64,000 nucleotides of DNA. It comes from Achromobacter pulmonis. GTDB taxonomy: Bacteria; Pseudomonadota; Gammaproteobacteria; Burkholderiales; Burkholderiaceae_B. The stretch covers positions 430,868 through 494,867 of the forward strand of contig NZ_POQS01000003.1 of NCBI RefSeq assembly GCF_002885955.2. Direction: 5' to 3'. Under the pieces are notes generated by a model that saw only the letters and a list, made by a program, of their open reading frames with translations, was not told the DNA's origin and did no database searches. A program made the translations under genes and the position numbers. The first letter of the stretch is position 1, and each line of letters starts with the position of its first letter. Shown here piece by piece: positions 8,590-17,313 of this stretch.

Positions 8590-9690
8590 ATGAAGAACAT
8601 GAAGTGGGCGGTGCTGTGCGCCGCCGCAGGAAGCGTGCACGCGGCGGGCAATCCGTCGAATACGTACGTGCAGGTATACGGCGTGGTGGACGTCGCTTTT
8701 TCCTCGTATTACGGGCAGGGCAACGGCACCCGCAATTCGCTGACCTCCGGCGGCAACCAGGTCAGCCGCATCGGCTTCAGGGGCAGGGAGGACCTGGGCG
8801 ACGGCATGTATGCGGGCTTCGACCTGGAGGCCGGCCTGAACATCGACTCGGGCCAGGGGCAGCCGACCAACACCAACAACCTGCCCAGCGGCTCCGCCAA
8901 GGGCGCCATGGCGTTCAACCGCAAGTCGTACGTCTATGTGGGCGGCCGCTACGGCACGCTGCGCCTGGGCCGCGACTACACGCCAGCCTTCTGGAACCTG
9001 TTCGCCTACGACCCGTTCCGGGTCGGGGTGGGCATCGGCAGCCTGTCCACCCATGGCACGGGGGCGACCAGCTTTCGCGCCTCCAATAGCGTGGGCTATT
9101 TCTCGCCTGGCTGCGCCACCTTCAGCTGCAAGGGATTGTTCCTCCAGGCCATGCAGGCCTTCGGCGACAAGGAGAAGTTCGACGCCGGGCACGACGGCAA
9201 CCTGCAGGGCATACGCGTGGGCTACGGCGGCAAGGGCTGGGATATCGCGGCGTCGATCGCGGTCACCAAGACCGCCAACGTCGGCAACTATACGCAGAGC
9301 AACATCGGCGCGTCGTACCAGTGGGGCGAGCACCGCCTCATGGTGCTGGCCGGCGAGAACCGGACCGGCGAACGCCTCGCGTCCATGGGCGACGCGGACC
9401 GCGTGCGCTACGGCCAGATCGGCGCCTGGATCGCGCTGGGGGCCGACTACATCCCGGTGAGCTTCACCTACCTGAAGCGCAACGACACGGCCGACAGCAG
9501 CGCGCGCAAATTCGCGGTGGGATACGTGCATGCGCTGTCGAAACGCACCGTGGTGTATGGAACCTATGCGTTCATCTCGAACGGCGGCATGCTGCGCCTG
9601 CCGGTCAGTTCCGGCTCGGAGCTGGGGCCGATCCCGCAGGCCGGAGGCCGCGCCTCCGGGATCGACCTGGGCATACGCCACGTGTTCTGA
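8590..9690 (+). CDS. Gram-negative trimeric porin (OmpC/Omp32 type)
   Basis: A 366-residue outer-membrane general porin. A short signal peptide ends near VHAAGN, followed by the first beta-strand YVQVYGVVDVAF. The internal signature SRIGFRGREDLGDGMYAGFDLE is typical of betaproteobacterial porins, and the chain ends in the C-terminal phenylalanine (GIRHVF) recognised by the Bam machinery. The ATG at 8590 is chosen because of the AGGAG upstream and the signal peptide; an in-frame ATG at 8566 lacks both. It closes the second cassette and may give the substrate passage through the outer membrane. Confidence 0.93.
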   Translation: MKNMKWAVLCAAAGSVHAAGNPSNTYVQVYGVVDVAFSSYYGQGNGTRNSLTSGGNQVSRIGFRGREDLGDGMYAGFDLEAGLNIDSGQGQPTNTNNLPSGSAKGAMAFNRKSYVYVGGRYGTLRLGRDYTPAFWNLFAYDPFRVGVGIGSLSTHGTGATSFRASNSVGYFSPGCATFSCKGLFLQAMQAFGDKEKFDAGHDGNLQGIRVGYGGKGWDIAASIAVTKTANVGNYTQSNIGASYQWGEHRLMVLAGENRTGERLASMGDADRVRYGQIGAWIALGADYIPVSFTYLKRNDTADSSARKFAVGYVHALSKRTVVYGTYAFISNGGMLRLPVSSGSELGPIPQAGGRASGIDLGIRHVF

Positions 9691-9694
9691 AGCG

Positions 9695-9719
9695 GCCGGG
9701 GCGGCACGCCAGCCCCGGC
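9695..9719. terminator. Hairpin between convergent porin and BKACE genes
   Basis: An 8-bp perfect stem, GCCGGGGC with GCCCCGGC, encloses a 9-base loop in the 34-bp gap between two convergent genes. It lacks a T tract on either strand. Its position suggests a bidirectional transcription end. Confidence 0.5.
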
Positions 9720-9724
9720 GGCGT

Positions 9725-10783
9725 TCAGGCGGTCTTGCGCAGGAAGCCCTGGTTGGCGCCGTTGCGGTTGGGCGCGAAGCCATTGGCGGCCAGGCTTTCC
9801 TCGACGCTGTCGTAGAACACGCCGATCTTGCTGATCTCGCGCGCCTCGCGGGCGGTGGCGATGGGCCGGCCGAACTCGCGCGCGATGCGCACCAGCTGTT
9901 CGATCTGCGAGGCCGTGCTGGCCTTGGCGCTGCGGTCCTGGTTCCACAGGCAGTCTTCGGTGCCGCAGCGCACGTGCAGCCCCATGGCGATGCCGAACAT
10001 GTTGACCGGCAGCACGTTGCGCACGTTGCTCTCCACCGTCAGCACCGCGCCGTCGGGCACGGCGCGCACGAAATTGGACAGGCTGTAGATGCTGGGCGCG
10101 TCCATGCCGCCGCCGATGGCCACCCAGTTCATGACCAGCGGGCCCTTGTAGACGCCGCGGCGCATCAGGCGCTCGACCGATTCGAAGCTGTTGATGTTGT
10201 AGCACTGGAACGCGCTCTGGATGCCGGCCTTGTTCAGGCGCCGGATGTGCTCTTCGACCCAGCCGGGCTGCGCCGGCACGGTCATTTCCCTGTAGGCCTC
10301 GAAGATCGCCGGAATCTCGCGCGACGTGCCTTTGAAATCGGCGTCCTCGGCCTGTTCGGTCACGTTCATCTGCGACGTGTTGACGGTGACCGTGACCTGG
10401 TCGGGCTTGGGATCGAGTTCGGCCAGCATGTGGCGCGTGTCGTCGGACAGCCACTTGGCGGCGTCACCCTCGTTCTCGGGGGCGAAGCTGATCGAGCCGC
10501 CCACCTGGATGATCATTTCGGGCACGGCCTTGCGCACGCCGGCGATCAGTTCATTGAACTTGGAAAGGCGCTTGGAGCCCTTGCCGTCCAGCTCGCGCAC
10601 GTGCAGATGCAGCACGGTGGCGCCGGCGTTGTAGGCGTCGACCGCCTTCTGCACCTGCGCTTCCATGGTCACCGGAATTTCTTCCGGAAAGTCCGACGGC
10701 AGCCAGCCGGGCGCGTACGGGGCGGCGGTGATGATCAGGGGTTGCTGGTTCTCGGGGAATAGATGGCCATCCAGGAAATTCAC
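9725..10783 (-). CDS. BKACE family beta-keto acid cleavage enzyme (DUF849)
   Basis: A 352-residue TIM-barrel enzyme. Characterised members condense a beta-keto acid with acetyl-CoA to give acetoacetate and a new CoA ester, as in Kce of lysine fermentation. The zinc ligands His59 and His61 are visible in VLHLHVRE. The GTG at 10783 is chosen because GAGGAGA precedes it at good spacing; a longer reading from 10825 has no site. It is convergent with the porin and faces the cassette on the opposite strand, so a joint pathway is possible but not proven. Substrate class cannot be assigned without active-site modelling. Confidence 0.92.
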   Translation of the reverse strand: MNFLDGHLFPENQQPLIITAAPYAPGWLPSDFPEEIPVTMEAQVQKAVDAYNAGATVLHLHVRELDGKGSKRLSKFNELIAGVRKAVPEMIIQVGGSISFAPENEGDAAKWLSDDTRHMLAELDPKPDQVTVTVNTSQMNVTEQAEDADFKGTSREIPAIFEAYREMTVPAQPGWVEEHIRRLNKAGIQSAFQCYNINSFESVERLMRRGVYKGPLVMNWVAIGGGMDAPSIYSLSNFVRAVPDGAVLTVESNVRNVLPVNMFGIAMGLHVRCGTEDCLWNQDRSAKASTASQIEQLVRIAREFGRPIATAREAREISKIGVFYDSVEESLAANGFAPNRNGANQGFLRKTA

Positions 10784-10961
10784 GTCAGTCTCCTCGCGAC
10801 ATATGGGCTGTGCCGGCCCGGGCATGGGCTGTGGCGGCCAGCGTTGGTAGGCGTCACGGTTGAACTGTAGATTTCATTGCGCGCGCGCTGCTATGCGGAT
10901 TGCACCGGCGAATTGTCATATCGCGACAAGCGGAGCGTGCGATGGCTTTTCCCTGGGGGCC

Positions 10962-11207
10962 TCAGTCGTCCAGCGCCGGCACGGTGCCGATCTGCGCCAG
11001 GATGCGCGGCGATTCCATGTCGCCGGTTTCCTTGTCCACCAGGACTTCATAGGCGGCCACGCCGGCGAATTTGGAGGCCATGGCGTTGGCGATCCGGATG
11101 GCGCCGAATTCGCTGCTGGCGGGGCGGATTTCTCCCGGCGCCACGCCGCCGGCGGCGGCGCGATAGGGAACGACGATGTATTGGACGAGATGAGCGGCTT
11201 CTGACAC
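10962..11207 (-). CDS. Small protein of unknown function, 81 residues
   Basis: I do not recognise a family. The protein has no signal peptide or membrane segment and reads as a small alpha/beta domain (HLVQYIVVPYRAA near the N-terminus, AAYEVLVDKETGD near the C-terminus). The GTG at 11207 has a good AGGAGAG site; the open frame continues upstream to 11252 without one. It lies upstream of the BKACE gene on the same strand, with 178 bp between, and divergent from the gentisate-dioxygenase-like gene. It may belong to either cluster. Confidence 0.7.
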   Translation of the reverse strand: MSEAAHLVQYIVVPYRAAAGGVAPGEIRPASSEFGAIRIANAMASKFAGVAAYEVLVDKETGDMESPRILAQIGTVPALDD

Positions 11208-11245
11208 AGGACTCTCCTGGACGGCAGTTTTCGGGCGAGCGAAAT

Positions 11246-11393
11246 GTATCACGAGATACTGGTTTTTTGTACAGTAATTTTTAGGCCGATACGTCCTGTT
11301 TTCAAGCGTGCTGTGGGAAAACCCTTAGCTGCGGGCGTTGTACTGTTCCATCGAACTGCCTAATATTTTCGAAAATCCTGTTCTTTTATAAAA
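11246..11393. promoter_or_regulatory. AT-rich divergent control region with several palindromes
   Basis: This gap stands out from GC-rich surroundings. It holds GTATC-ACGA-GATAC (11246-11259), the 12-bp palindrome ATTTTCGAAAAT (11365-11376) and TTTTATAAAA (11384-11393). A candidate promoter for the downstream cupin gene is TTGTAC (11338-11343), a 17-bp spacer and TAATAT (11361-11366). The last two palindromes would lie at or just after the start of transcription, where a repressor such as the GntR or LysR protein encoded downstream could act. The assignment of regulator to site is inference. Confidence 0.5.
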
Positions 11394-11403
11394 GAGGCTA
11401 GGG

Positions 11404-12528
11404 ATGGAAGCGAAACGCTACGACGCCTACCGCGAAAACGTGGCCGGGCGCGCCAATGTCGCCGACTCGCCCGAGCGGCTGGCCTATTACGCCGAACTGG
11501 CGCGTCTGGAGACGGGCGCGCTGTGGACGGTGGCCAACAAGATCGAACCCTGGGCGCCGCGCTCGGCCTCGGTGCCGGTGGTGTGGCGTTATCGCGATCT
11601 GCGCGGCCACGTGCTGCGTTCGGCCGAGCTAGTGTCGCCCGAAGAGGCGGGCCGGCGCGTGATCTACCTCAACAATCCGGGCCGCCGCGACGTGGCGGCG
11701 GCGGTGGGCTGGCTGTATTCCGGCCTGCAGGTGATGCGGCCGGGCGAACTGGCCTCGGCGCACGCGCATTCGCATTCGGCGCTGCGCTTCATCATGGAAG
11801 GCCGCGGCGCGTACACGGTGGTCGACGGCCACAAGATGACGCTGGGCGCCAACGATTTCGTGCTCACGCCCAACGGCACCTGGCACGAGCACGGCGTGGC
11901 CGAGGACGGCACCACCTGCATCTGGCAGGACGGCCTGGACATTCCGCTGGTCAACGCGCTGGAGGCGGGCTTCTACGCGGTGCATCCCGACCTGAACCAG
12001 GCCGTCACGCATCCGGTGGACGACACCAGCGGCGCCTGGGGCGGCGTGGCCCTGCGTCCGCAGGTGTCGGGCTGGACCAAGCCGTATTCGCCGCTGTTCA
12101 AGTACGAATGGGAGCCCACCTACGAGGCCTTGCGCCGCTACGCGCGCACGGCCGCCGGCAGCCCCTACGACGGCATCCTGCTGGAATACGTGAACCCGGC
12201 CACCGGCGGCCCGGTCATGCCCACCATCGGCGCCAGCATGCAGATGCTGCGGCCCGGCGAGCACACCAGGGCGCACCGCCATACCGGCAGCTTCATCTAC
12301 CAGGTGGCCAAGGGCAGCGGCTTTTCGGTCATCGACGGCAAGCGCTACGACTGGACCGAGCGCGACATCTTCTGCGTGCCGTCCTGGGCCGTCCACGAGC
12401 ACGCCAATCTTTCGTCCAACGACGACGCCTGCCTGTTCTGTTTCAACGACCTGCCCGTGATGAAGTCGCTGGCGCTGTACCGCGAGGAAGCGCTGAGCGA
12501 CAACGACGGCAGGCAAAAGCTGGTCTAG
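11404..12528 (+). CDS. Gentisate 1,2-dioxygenase-like bicupin ring-cleavage enzyme
   Basis: A 374-residue bicupin. Gentisate dioxygenases use Fe(II) to open gentisate between C1 and C2, giving maleylpyruvate. The N-terminal cupin carries His120, His122 and His124 (AHAHSHSALRF) and His161/His163 (TWHEHG), with the usual RFIMEGRGAYT strand. A second cupin at about 275-345 has its own His cluster (HTRAHRHTGS; VHEHANL). It is followed 38 bp later by a fumarylacetoacetase-family hydrolase gene, the classic partner in the gentisate route. Related enzymes act on salicylate or hydroxynaphthoate, so the precise ring substrate is open. Confidence 0.88.
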   Translation: MEAKRYDAYRENVAGRANVADSPERLAYYAELARLETGALWTVANKIEPWAPRSASVPVVWRYRDLRGHVLRSAELVSPEEAGRRVIYLNNPGRRDVAAAVGWLYSGLQVMRPGELASAHAHSHSALRFIMEGRGAYTVVDGHKMTLGANDFVLTPNGTWHEHGVAEDGTTCIWQDGLDIPLVNALEAGFYAVHPDLNQAVTHPVDDTSGAWGGVALRPQVSGWTKPYSPLFKYEWEPTYEALRRYARTAAGSPYDGILLEYVNPATGGPVMPTIGASMQMLRPGEHTRAHRHTGSFIYQVAKGSGFSVIDGKRYDWTERDIFCVPSWAVHEHANLSSNDDACLFCFNDLPVMKSLALYREEALSDNDGRQKLV

Positions 12529-12566
12529 GCACTTTCGATTTTCCCTTCCCGACTCTTGGAGCATTT

Positions 12567-13478
12567 ATGCGCTTGGTAACGTTTCGCGCCCATCCCACCG
12601 CGGCCGCCCGGCTCGGCGCGCTGGCCGACGGCTATGTGGTGGACCTGGCCCTGCTGGGGCGGCATGCGGGCGTGGAGCTGCCCGCCGACATGCTGGAATT
12701 CATCGACCTGGGGCCGGCCGCCGTGGCGCAGGCTTCGAAGCTGCTGGAAGCGCATCGCCGCGCATGGCCGGTGGGCGCCGCGCTGCCGCAGGAAAACGTC
12801 AAGCTGCTGGCGCCGATTCCGCGCCCGCGCAAGAACATCTTCGGCATCGGCCTGAACTACGTGGAGCACGTGGCCGAGTCCAGCCGCACGCTGGACACCT
12901 CGGCCGACCTGCCCAAGCAGCCGGTCATCTTTTCCAAGCCGCCCACCGCCGTCATCGGCCCGGGCGACGCGATCGAGCACAACGCCAGGATCACGCAGCA
13001 GCTGGACTGGGAAGTCGAGCTGGCCGTCATCATGGGCCGGCGCGCCTCGCGCGTGGCCGAGGCCGACGCCTTGTCCTACGTGTTCGGCTACAGCGTAATG
13101 CTGGACATGAGCGCGCGCGACTGCCGCCGCGCCGGCCAGTGGATCTACTCCAAGGGCCAGGACACCTACGCGCCGTTCGGCCCCTGCATCGTCACCGCCG
13201 ACGAAATCCCGGATCCGCAGGTGCTGGACCTATGGCTGACGGTCAACGGCGAAAAGAAGCAGGGCTCCAATACCCGCCACATGCTGTTCAAGGTGCCGTT
13301 CCTGATTTCCGACATCAGCGCCGGCATCACGCTGGAACCGGGCGACATCATCGCCACCGGCACGCCGGAAGGCGTGGGCGCGGGCCGCAAGCCGCAGGAA
13401 TGGCTGTGGCCGGGCGACGTGGTCGAGGCCTGCGTGGAAGGCATCGGCACGCTGCGCCATCCGGTGGTGGCGGTGTAG
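12567..13478 (+). CDS. Fumarylacetoacetate hydrolase-family protein (probable fumarylpyruvate/maleylpyruvate hydrolase)
   Basis: A 303-residue FAH-fold hydrolase. The conserved segment IFGIGLNYVEHVAES and the metal-binding region DWEVELAVIMG are present, as are GPCIVTADE and IIATGTPEGVGAG near the C-terminus. Such enzymes split 3-fumarylpyruvate or maleylpyruvate to pyruvate plus fumarate or maleate in the cytosol. It directly follows the gentisate-dioxygenase-like gene. No maleylpyruvate isomerase gene is seen next to it. ATG 12567 has TTGGAG upstream. Confidence 0.9.
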   Translation: MRLVTFRAHPTAAARLGALADGYVVDLALLGRHAGVELPADMLEFIDLGPAAVAQASKLLEAHRRAWPVGAALPQENVKLLAPIPRPRKNIFGIGLNYVEHVAESSRTLDTSADLPKQPVIFSKPPTAVIGPGDAIEHNARITQQLDWEVELAVIMGRRASRVAEADALSYVFGYSVMLDMSARDCRRAGQWIYSKGQDTYAPFGPCIVTADEIPDPQVLDLWLTVNGEKKQGSNTRHMLFKVPFLISDISAGITLEPGDIIATGTPEGVGAGRKPQEWLWPGDVVEACVEGIGTLRHPVVAV

Positions 13479-13504
13479 CGCCGCGCCGCCGCCGGGAGCC
13501 GATC

Positions 13505-14266
13505 TTGAAGCCGAGAATCAAAACCTTCCTCGAGGATGAGCCCGGGCCCGACGGAACCTTCGGCGTCGAGGAAATCACGCTGTCCGAGCAGGTCTATCGC
13601 CAATTGCGGCGCGACATCATGGCCGGGGCCTACGCGCCCGGCCAGTCGCTGCGGCTGGCCTTGCTCCGGCAGCGCTACGGCAGCAGCTTTTCGCCGATCC
13701 GCGAAGCGCTGAACCGGCTGCGCAGCGAGCGCATGGTGGTGGCGACCACCTCGCGCGGCTTTCGCGTCGCGCCGCTGTCGGTCGAGGAACTGTGGGACGC
13801 CTGCGAGACCCGCATCCTGATCGACTGCGACGCCTTGCGGCGCTCGCTGGCCCATGCCGGCGACGCCTGGGAGGCGCGCCTGGTGGGGGCATACCATGCG
13901 TTGACGCTGGCCGCGCGGCGCGCGGCCGAGCCGGCCATGCCCGATCCGGAGCGCGAGGACGCGCTCGAAGCCCGGCACCAGGAATTCCACCACGCGCTCA
14001 TCGGCGCCTGCCGCTCGCCCTGGCTGCTGGACCTGTCGGCGCAGCTGTACGCGCAGACCGAGCGCTACCGCCGGCCGGCGCGCGCCGGCGTCACGGCCTA
14101 CGGCCCGCAGCGCGACGTGGACCAGGAGCACCAGCTGCTGCTGCAGGCCGCGCTCTCGCGCGACGCCGACCGGGCGGTCGCGGCGCTGGCCGGGCATTAC
14201 CGCGAGACCGCGCGCTTCATCGAACAGGTGCTGACGCGGGCCGACAGGCAGGCGGCCAGCGCCTGA
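13505..14266 (+). CDS. GntR-family regulator, FCD (FadR) subgroup
   Basis: A 253-residue regulator. The winged helix occupies about residues 25-95 (LSEQVYRQLRRDIMAGAY, then FSPIREALNRLRSE). The C-terminal helical FCD domain follows, with metal- and ligand-binding histidines in ARHQEFHHALI and DQEHQLLLQ. The TTG at 13505 is taken as start because a GGGAG site lies upstream and no ATG fits; the frame upstream is only a shadow of the hydrolase gene. It is 26 bp downstream of the hydrolase and probably controls this operon through an aromatic-acid effector. Confidence 0.88.
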   Translation: MKPRIKTFLEDEPGPDGTFGVEEITLSEQVYRQLRRDIMAGAYAPGQSLRLALLRQRYGSSFSPIREALNRLRSERMVVATTSRGFRVAPLSVEELWDACETRILIDCDALRRSLAHAGDAWEARLVGAYHALTLAARRAAEPAMPDPEREDALEARHQEFHHALIGACRSPWLLDLSAQLYAQTERYRRPARAGVTAYGPQRDVDQEHQLLLQAALSRDADRAVAALAGHYRETARFIEQVLTRADRQAASA

Positions 14267-14285
14267 TGGCGTAAGCTTGCCGTCC

Positions 14286-15200
14286 ATGGCCGATCTCAAA
14301 CTCCTGGAAGACCTGATCGCGCTGGCGCGCACCGGCAGCTTCGTGCGCGCCGCCGAACTGCGCCACGTGACCCATCCCGCCTTCGGCAGGCGTATCCGCG
14401 CGCTGGAGGCCTGGGCCGGCGCGCCGCTGGTCGAGCGCCAGCGCCTGCCCGTGGTCCTGACCGCCGAAGGCGAGGCGCTGCTGAAAACGGCGGTCCAGGT
14501 GGTCGAGCAGATGGGGCAGGTGCGCCACCGCATCCGCAGCTCGGGCGCGGGCGGCGAGGCGGTGCTGCGCATCGCCACCGGCCGCAGCCTGGCCCGCACC
14601 CTGGTGGCCGACTGGATCGCGCGGCTGCGGCTGCGCGCGCCCAAGGTGCTGGCCGAAGGCGTCCAGGTGGAGCTGTCCACCGGCATGATGCAGGACATGG
14701 CGGCCCGGCTGGAGCAGGGCAGGGTCGACCTGCTGTGCTGCTACGAGCATCCGGCGCTGTCGGTGCAGCTCAGCCCCGGGCGCTACCGCTACATGACCCT
14801 GGGCACCGACAAGCTGGTGCCGGTGAGCCAGGCCGATACGCGCGGCCGCGCCCGCTACGCGCTGCAGGAAGGCGGGCAGGCCGCGCCGCTGATCACTTAT
14901 GCCGGCGGCCTGGCGATGGAGCGCATCGTCGGCGACCGGCTGGAGACCACGCCTTATTCGCTGACGCCGTTCCTGCGCAGCGACTCGCTGGACGCCGCGC
15001 ACGGCGCGGTCGCCAAGGGGCTGGGCGTGGCCTGGCTGCCCTGGTCCATGGTGGCGGCCGACTGCCGCCGCGGCGCGCTGGCGGCCCTGGGCGGGCGCAG
15101 CGACGAGATCGCGTTCGAGGTGCGGCTGTACCGGCCGCGCGCGCGGCTGACCGAGCTGGCCGAAGCGGTCTGGCAGGCCACCGCGAACCGCAAGGCCTGA
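14286..15200 (+). CDS. LysR-family transcriptional regulator
   Basis: A 304-residue LysR protein: an N-terminal winged helix (LKLLEDLIALARTGSFVRAAE) with the recognition helix HPAFGRRIRALEAW, then a periplasmic-binding-protein-like effector domain. The recognition region reads RHVTHPAFGRRI instead of the common SxxS pattern, a variant seen in a subset of LysR proteins. It lies 19 bp after the GntR gene on the same strand and 144 bp before a Bug receptor gene. Unlike classic LysR genes it is not divergent from its neighbour, so its target is uncertain; the Bug/AstE-like pair downstream is the best guess. Confidence 0.9.
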   Translation: MADLKLLEDLIALARTGSFVRAAELRHVTHPAFGRRIRALEAWAGAPLVERQRLPVVLTAEGEALLKTAVQVVEQMGQVRHRIRSSGAGGEAVLRIATGRSLARTLVADWIARLRLRAPKVLAEGVQVELSTGMMQDMAARLEQGRVDLLCCYEHPALSVQLSPGRYRYMTLGTDKLVPVSQADTRGRARYALQEGGQAAPLITYAGGLAMERIVGDRLETTPYSLTPFLRSDSLDAAHGAVAKGLGVAWLPWSMVAADCRRGALAALGGRSDEIAFEVRLYRPRARLTELAEAVWQATANRKA

Positions 15201-15344
15201 GCCGACGCCGGGCGCGGCCACAGGCTGAATCGGCACGCCAATGTGCCGTCTTGGCACGGGTGCCACGCGCCGGGAGCCCGAGAATACCCTTTCATACCTA
15301 ACGAGACGGCGCCGCCGTCCACGCCAGCACCCAGGGAGAAAACC

Positions 15345-16334
15345 ATGAAATCCGTCCAGCATCCGCTGCGCGGCGCGCTTGCCGCGCTCTGTGCCGCCGC
15401 CGCCCTAGCCGTTGCCCCGTCTGCCCACGCCGAATACCCCGACCGCGCCATTTCGCTGGTGGTCGGTTATCCGGCCGGCGGCAGCGTGGACCTGACCGCG
15501 CGCCTGTTCGGCGAAGAACTGGCCAAGCGCCTGGGCCAGAGCGTGGTGATCGAGAACGTGGGCGGCGCCGGCGGCACCATCGGCGCGCAGCGCGTGGCGC
15601 GCGCCGCGCCCGACGGCTACACGCTGCTGCTGGGCTCGACCAATGAAATGGTGATCGCGCGCATGATCAACAGCGCGGTGAAGTACGACAGCGTGAAGGA
15701 TTTTTCGGCGCTGGGCGTGATCGCCTCGCAGCCCATGCTGCTGGCTGCCAGCAAGAACGCCGGCGTCAAGACCGCGGCCGAGTACCTGCAAAAGCTGCGC
15801 GGCGCCGCGCCCGGCAGCTACAACTACGGCTCGTCGGGCGTGGGCACGACGCTGCACCTGGCCGGCGAGATGATCAACCAGTCCACCGGCACGCGCGCCG
15901 AGCACGTGCCTTACCGCGGCGTGGCGCCGCTGGTGACCGACCTGATGAGCGGCCAGCTGGACTACGGCATGCTGGTGCTGTCCTCGGGCCTGCCGCAGGT
16001 GCGCGGCGACAAGATCGTGGCGCTGGGCGTGACCGAGAAAAAGCGCTCGCCGGTGGCGCCGGACCTGCCGGCGCTGGCCGAGACGCCGGGCTTCGAATCG
16101 GTCGACATCAGCGTCTGGTTCGCGCTCTACGGCCCCGCTGGCCTGCCCGAGCCGGTGGCCGCCAAGCTGCGCGGCGCGCTGGCCGAGACGCTGAAGTCGG
16201 AACAGTTCCGCGCCAAGATGCAGGAAGCCGGCGGCCAGCTGGCGCAGCCCGGCCTGGACCCGGTGGCCTACCAGGCCGATGAAACCAGGAAGTACGGCGC
16301 GCTGGTCAAGGCCGCCAAGATCGAAGCCCAGTAA
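15345..16334 (+). CDS. Bug/TctC-family receptor
   Basis: A 329-residue periplasmic binding protein with a clear Sec signal peptide (residues 1-28, ending SAHAEY) and the Bug start YPDRAISLVVGYPAGGSVD. ATG 15345 follows AGGGAGA at good spacing. It is separated by 30 bp from an AstE/aspartoacylase-like gene, suggesting that an N-acyl amino acid or similar amide is captured in the periplasm and deacylated inside. The substrate assignment is inference from this pairing only. No membrane subunits are encoded nearby. Confidence 0.92.
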   Translation: MKSVQHPLRGALAALCAAAALAVAPSAHAEYPDRAISLVVGYPAGGSVDLTARLFGEELAKRLGQSVVIENVGGAGGTIGAQRVARAAPDGYTLLLGSTNEMVIARMINSAVKYDSVKDFSALGVIASQPMLLAASKNAGVKTAAEYLQKLRGAAPGSYNYGSSGVGTTLHLAGEMINQSTGTRAEHVPYRGVAPLVTDLMSGQLDYGMLVLSSGLPQVRGDKIVALGVTEKKRSPVAPDLPALAETPGFESVDISVWFALYGPAGLPEPVAAKLRGALAETLKSEQFRAKMQEAGGQLAQPGLDPVAYQADETRKYGALVKAAKIEAQ

Positions 16335-16364
16335 CCAACCGGGCGCAGCACCGCAGGACATCTC

Positions 16365-17309
16365 ATGGAATTCAAGTTATCCGTTCCCGATCTGGGCGCC
16401 GAGCGCGCCGGCAACACCGACACCCCGGGCGTCTGGCATTTCGACTCGGGCGTGCCCGGCAGGTCGCTGATGGTGTCGGCGCTGGTGCACGGCAACGAGC
16501 TGTGCGGCGCCTGGGCGCTGAAGGACCTGCTGGCCGCGGGCTTTCGGCCGCGCCGCGGCAGCCTGACGCTGGCCTTCTGCAACCTGGACGCGTTCGACCG
16601 TTTCGATCCGGCCAGCCACGACGCCTCGCGCTTCGTGCAGGAGGACATGAACCGGGTCTGGAGCGCGCAGCGCCTGGACGATCCGTCCACCGCCGACCGC
16701 CGGCGCGCCGCGGCGCTGCGGCCCTGGGTCGAGCGCGCCGACTGGCTGCTGGACCTGCACTCGATGCATGAGCCGGGCGAGCCGCTGCTGCTGACCGGCG
16801 TGCTGCCGCGCAATATCGCGCTGGCGAAGCGCCTGCAGGCCCCGCGCCACGTGATCGTGGATGCCGGTCACAAGGACGGCGTGCGGATGCGCGATTTCGC
16901 GCAGTTCGGCGACCCCGCGCGCGAGGACGCCTGCGCCTTGCTGATCGAATGCGGATTTCACGGCGATCCGGCCTCGCGCGAGGTGGCGCGCGACATGGTG
17001 GCGCGCATGCTGCTCGAATCGGGCGTGGCCGACGCGGCCGACCTGCCGGCGGGCTGGCTGCTGCCGGCTGCGGCGGCGCAACGCGTGCTGGAAGTGACCG
17101 ACGCGGTGGTCGCGCCGTCGATGGACCTGCGCTTTTCGCAGCCGTGGAGCGGCCTGGAGACGCTGGAGGCGGCCGGTTCGGTGCTGGGCTGGGCCGACGG
17201 CCAGCCCATCGTCACCCCTTACGACCGCTGCACGCTGGTCATGCCCTCGCTGCGCCAGCTCAAGCCGGGCGTGACGGTGCTGCGGCTGGCGCGCGACTAC
17301 GCCGGCTGA
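16365..17309 (+). CDS. Succinylglutamate desuccinylase/aspartoacylase-family zinc hydrolase
   Basis: A 314-residue M14-like metallohydrolase. The zinc ligands are His and Glu in ALVHGNELCG (about residues 42-51) and His in DLHSMHE (about 127-133). The likely catalytic Glu is in LIECGFHGD. Members deacylate N-acetylaspartate, N-succinylglutamate or ectoine-related amides. The C-terminal part (after about 250) resembles the small beta domain seen in this family. It is co-oriented with the upstream Bug receptor. The substrate is unknown. Confidence 0.9.
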   Translation: MEFKLSVPDLGAERAGNTDTPGVWHFDSGVPGRSLMVSALVHGNELCGAWALKDLLAAGFRPRRGSLTLAFCNLDAFDRFDPASHDASRFVQEDMNRVWSAQRLDDPSTADRRRAAALRPWVERADWLLDLHSMHEPGEPLLLTGVLPRNIALAKRLQAPRHVIVDAGHKDGVRMRDFAQFGDPAREDACALLIECGFHGDPASREVARDMVARMLLESGVADAADLPAGWLLPAAAAQRVLEVTDAVVAPSMDLRFSQPWSGLETLEAAGSVLGWADGQPIVTPYDRCTLVMPSLRQLKPGVTVLRLARDYAG

Positions 17310-17313
17310 ACCT

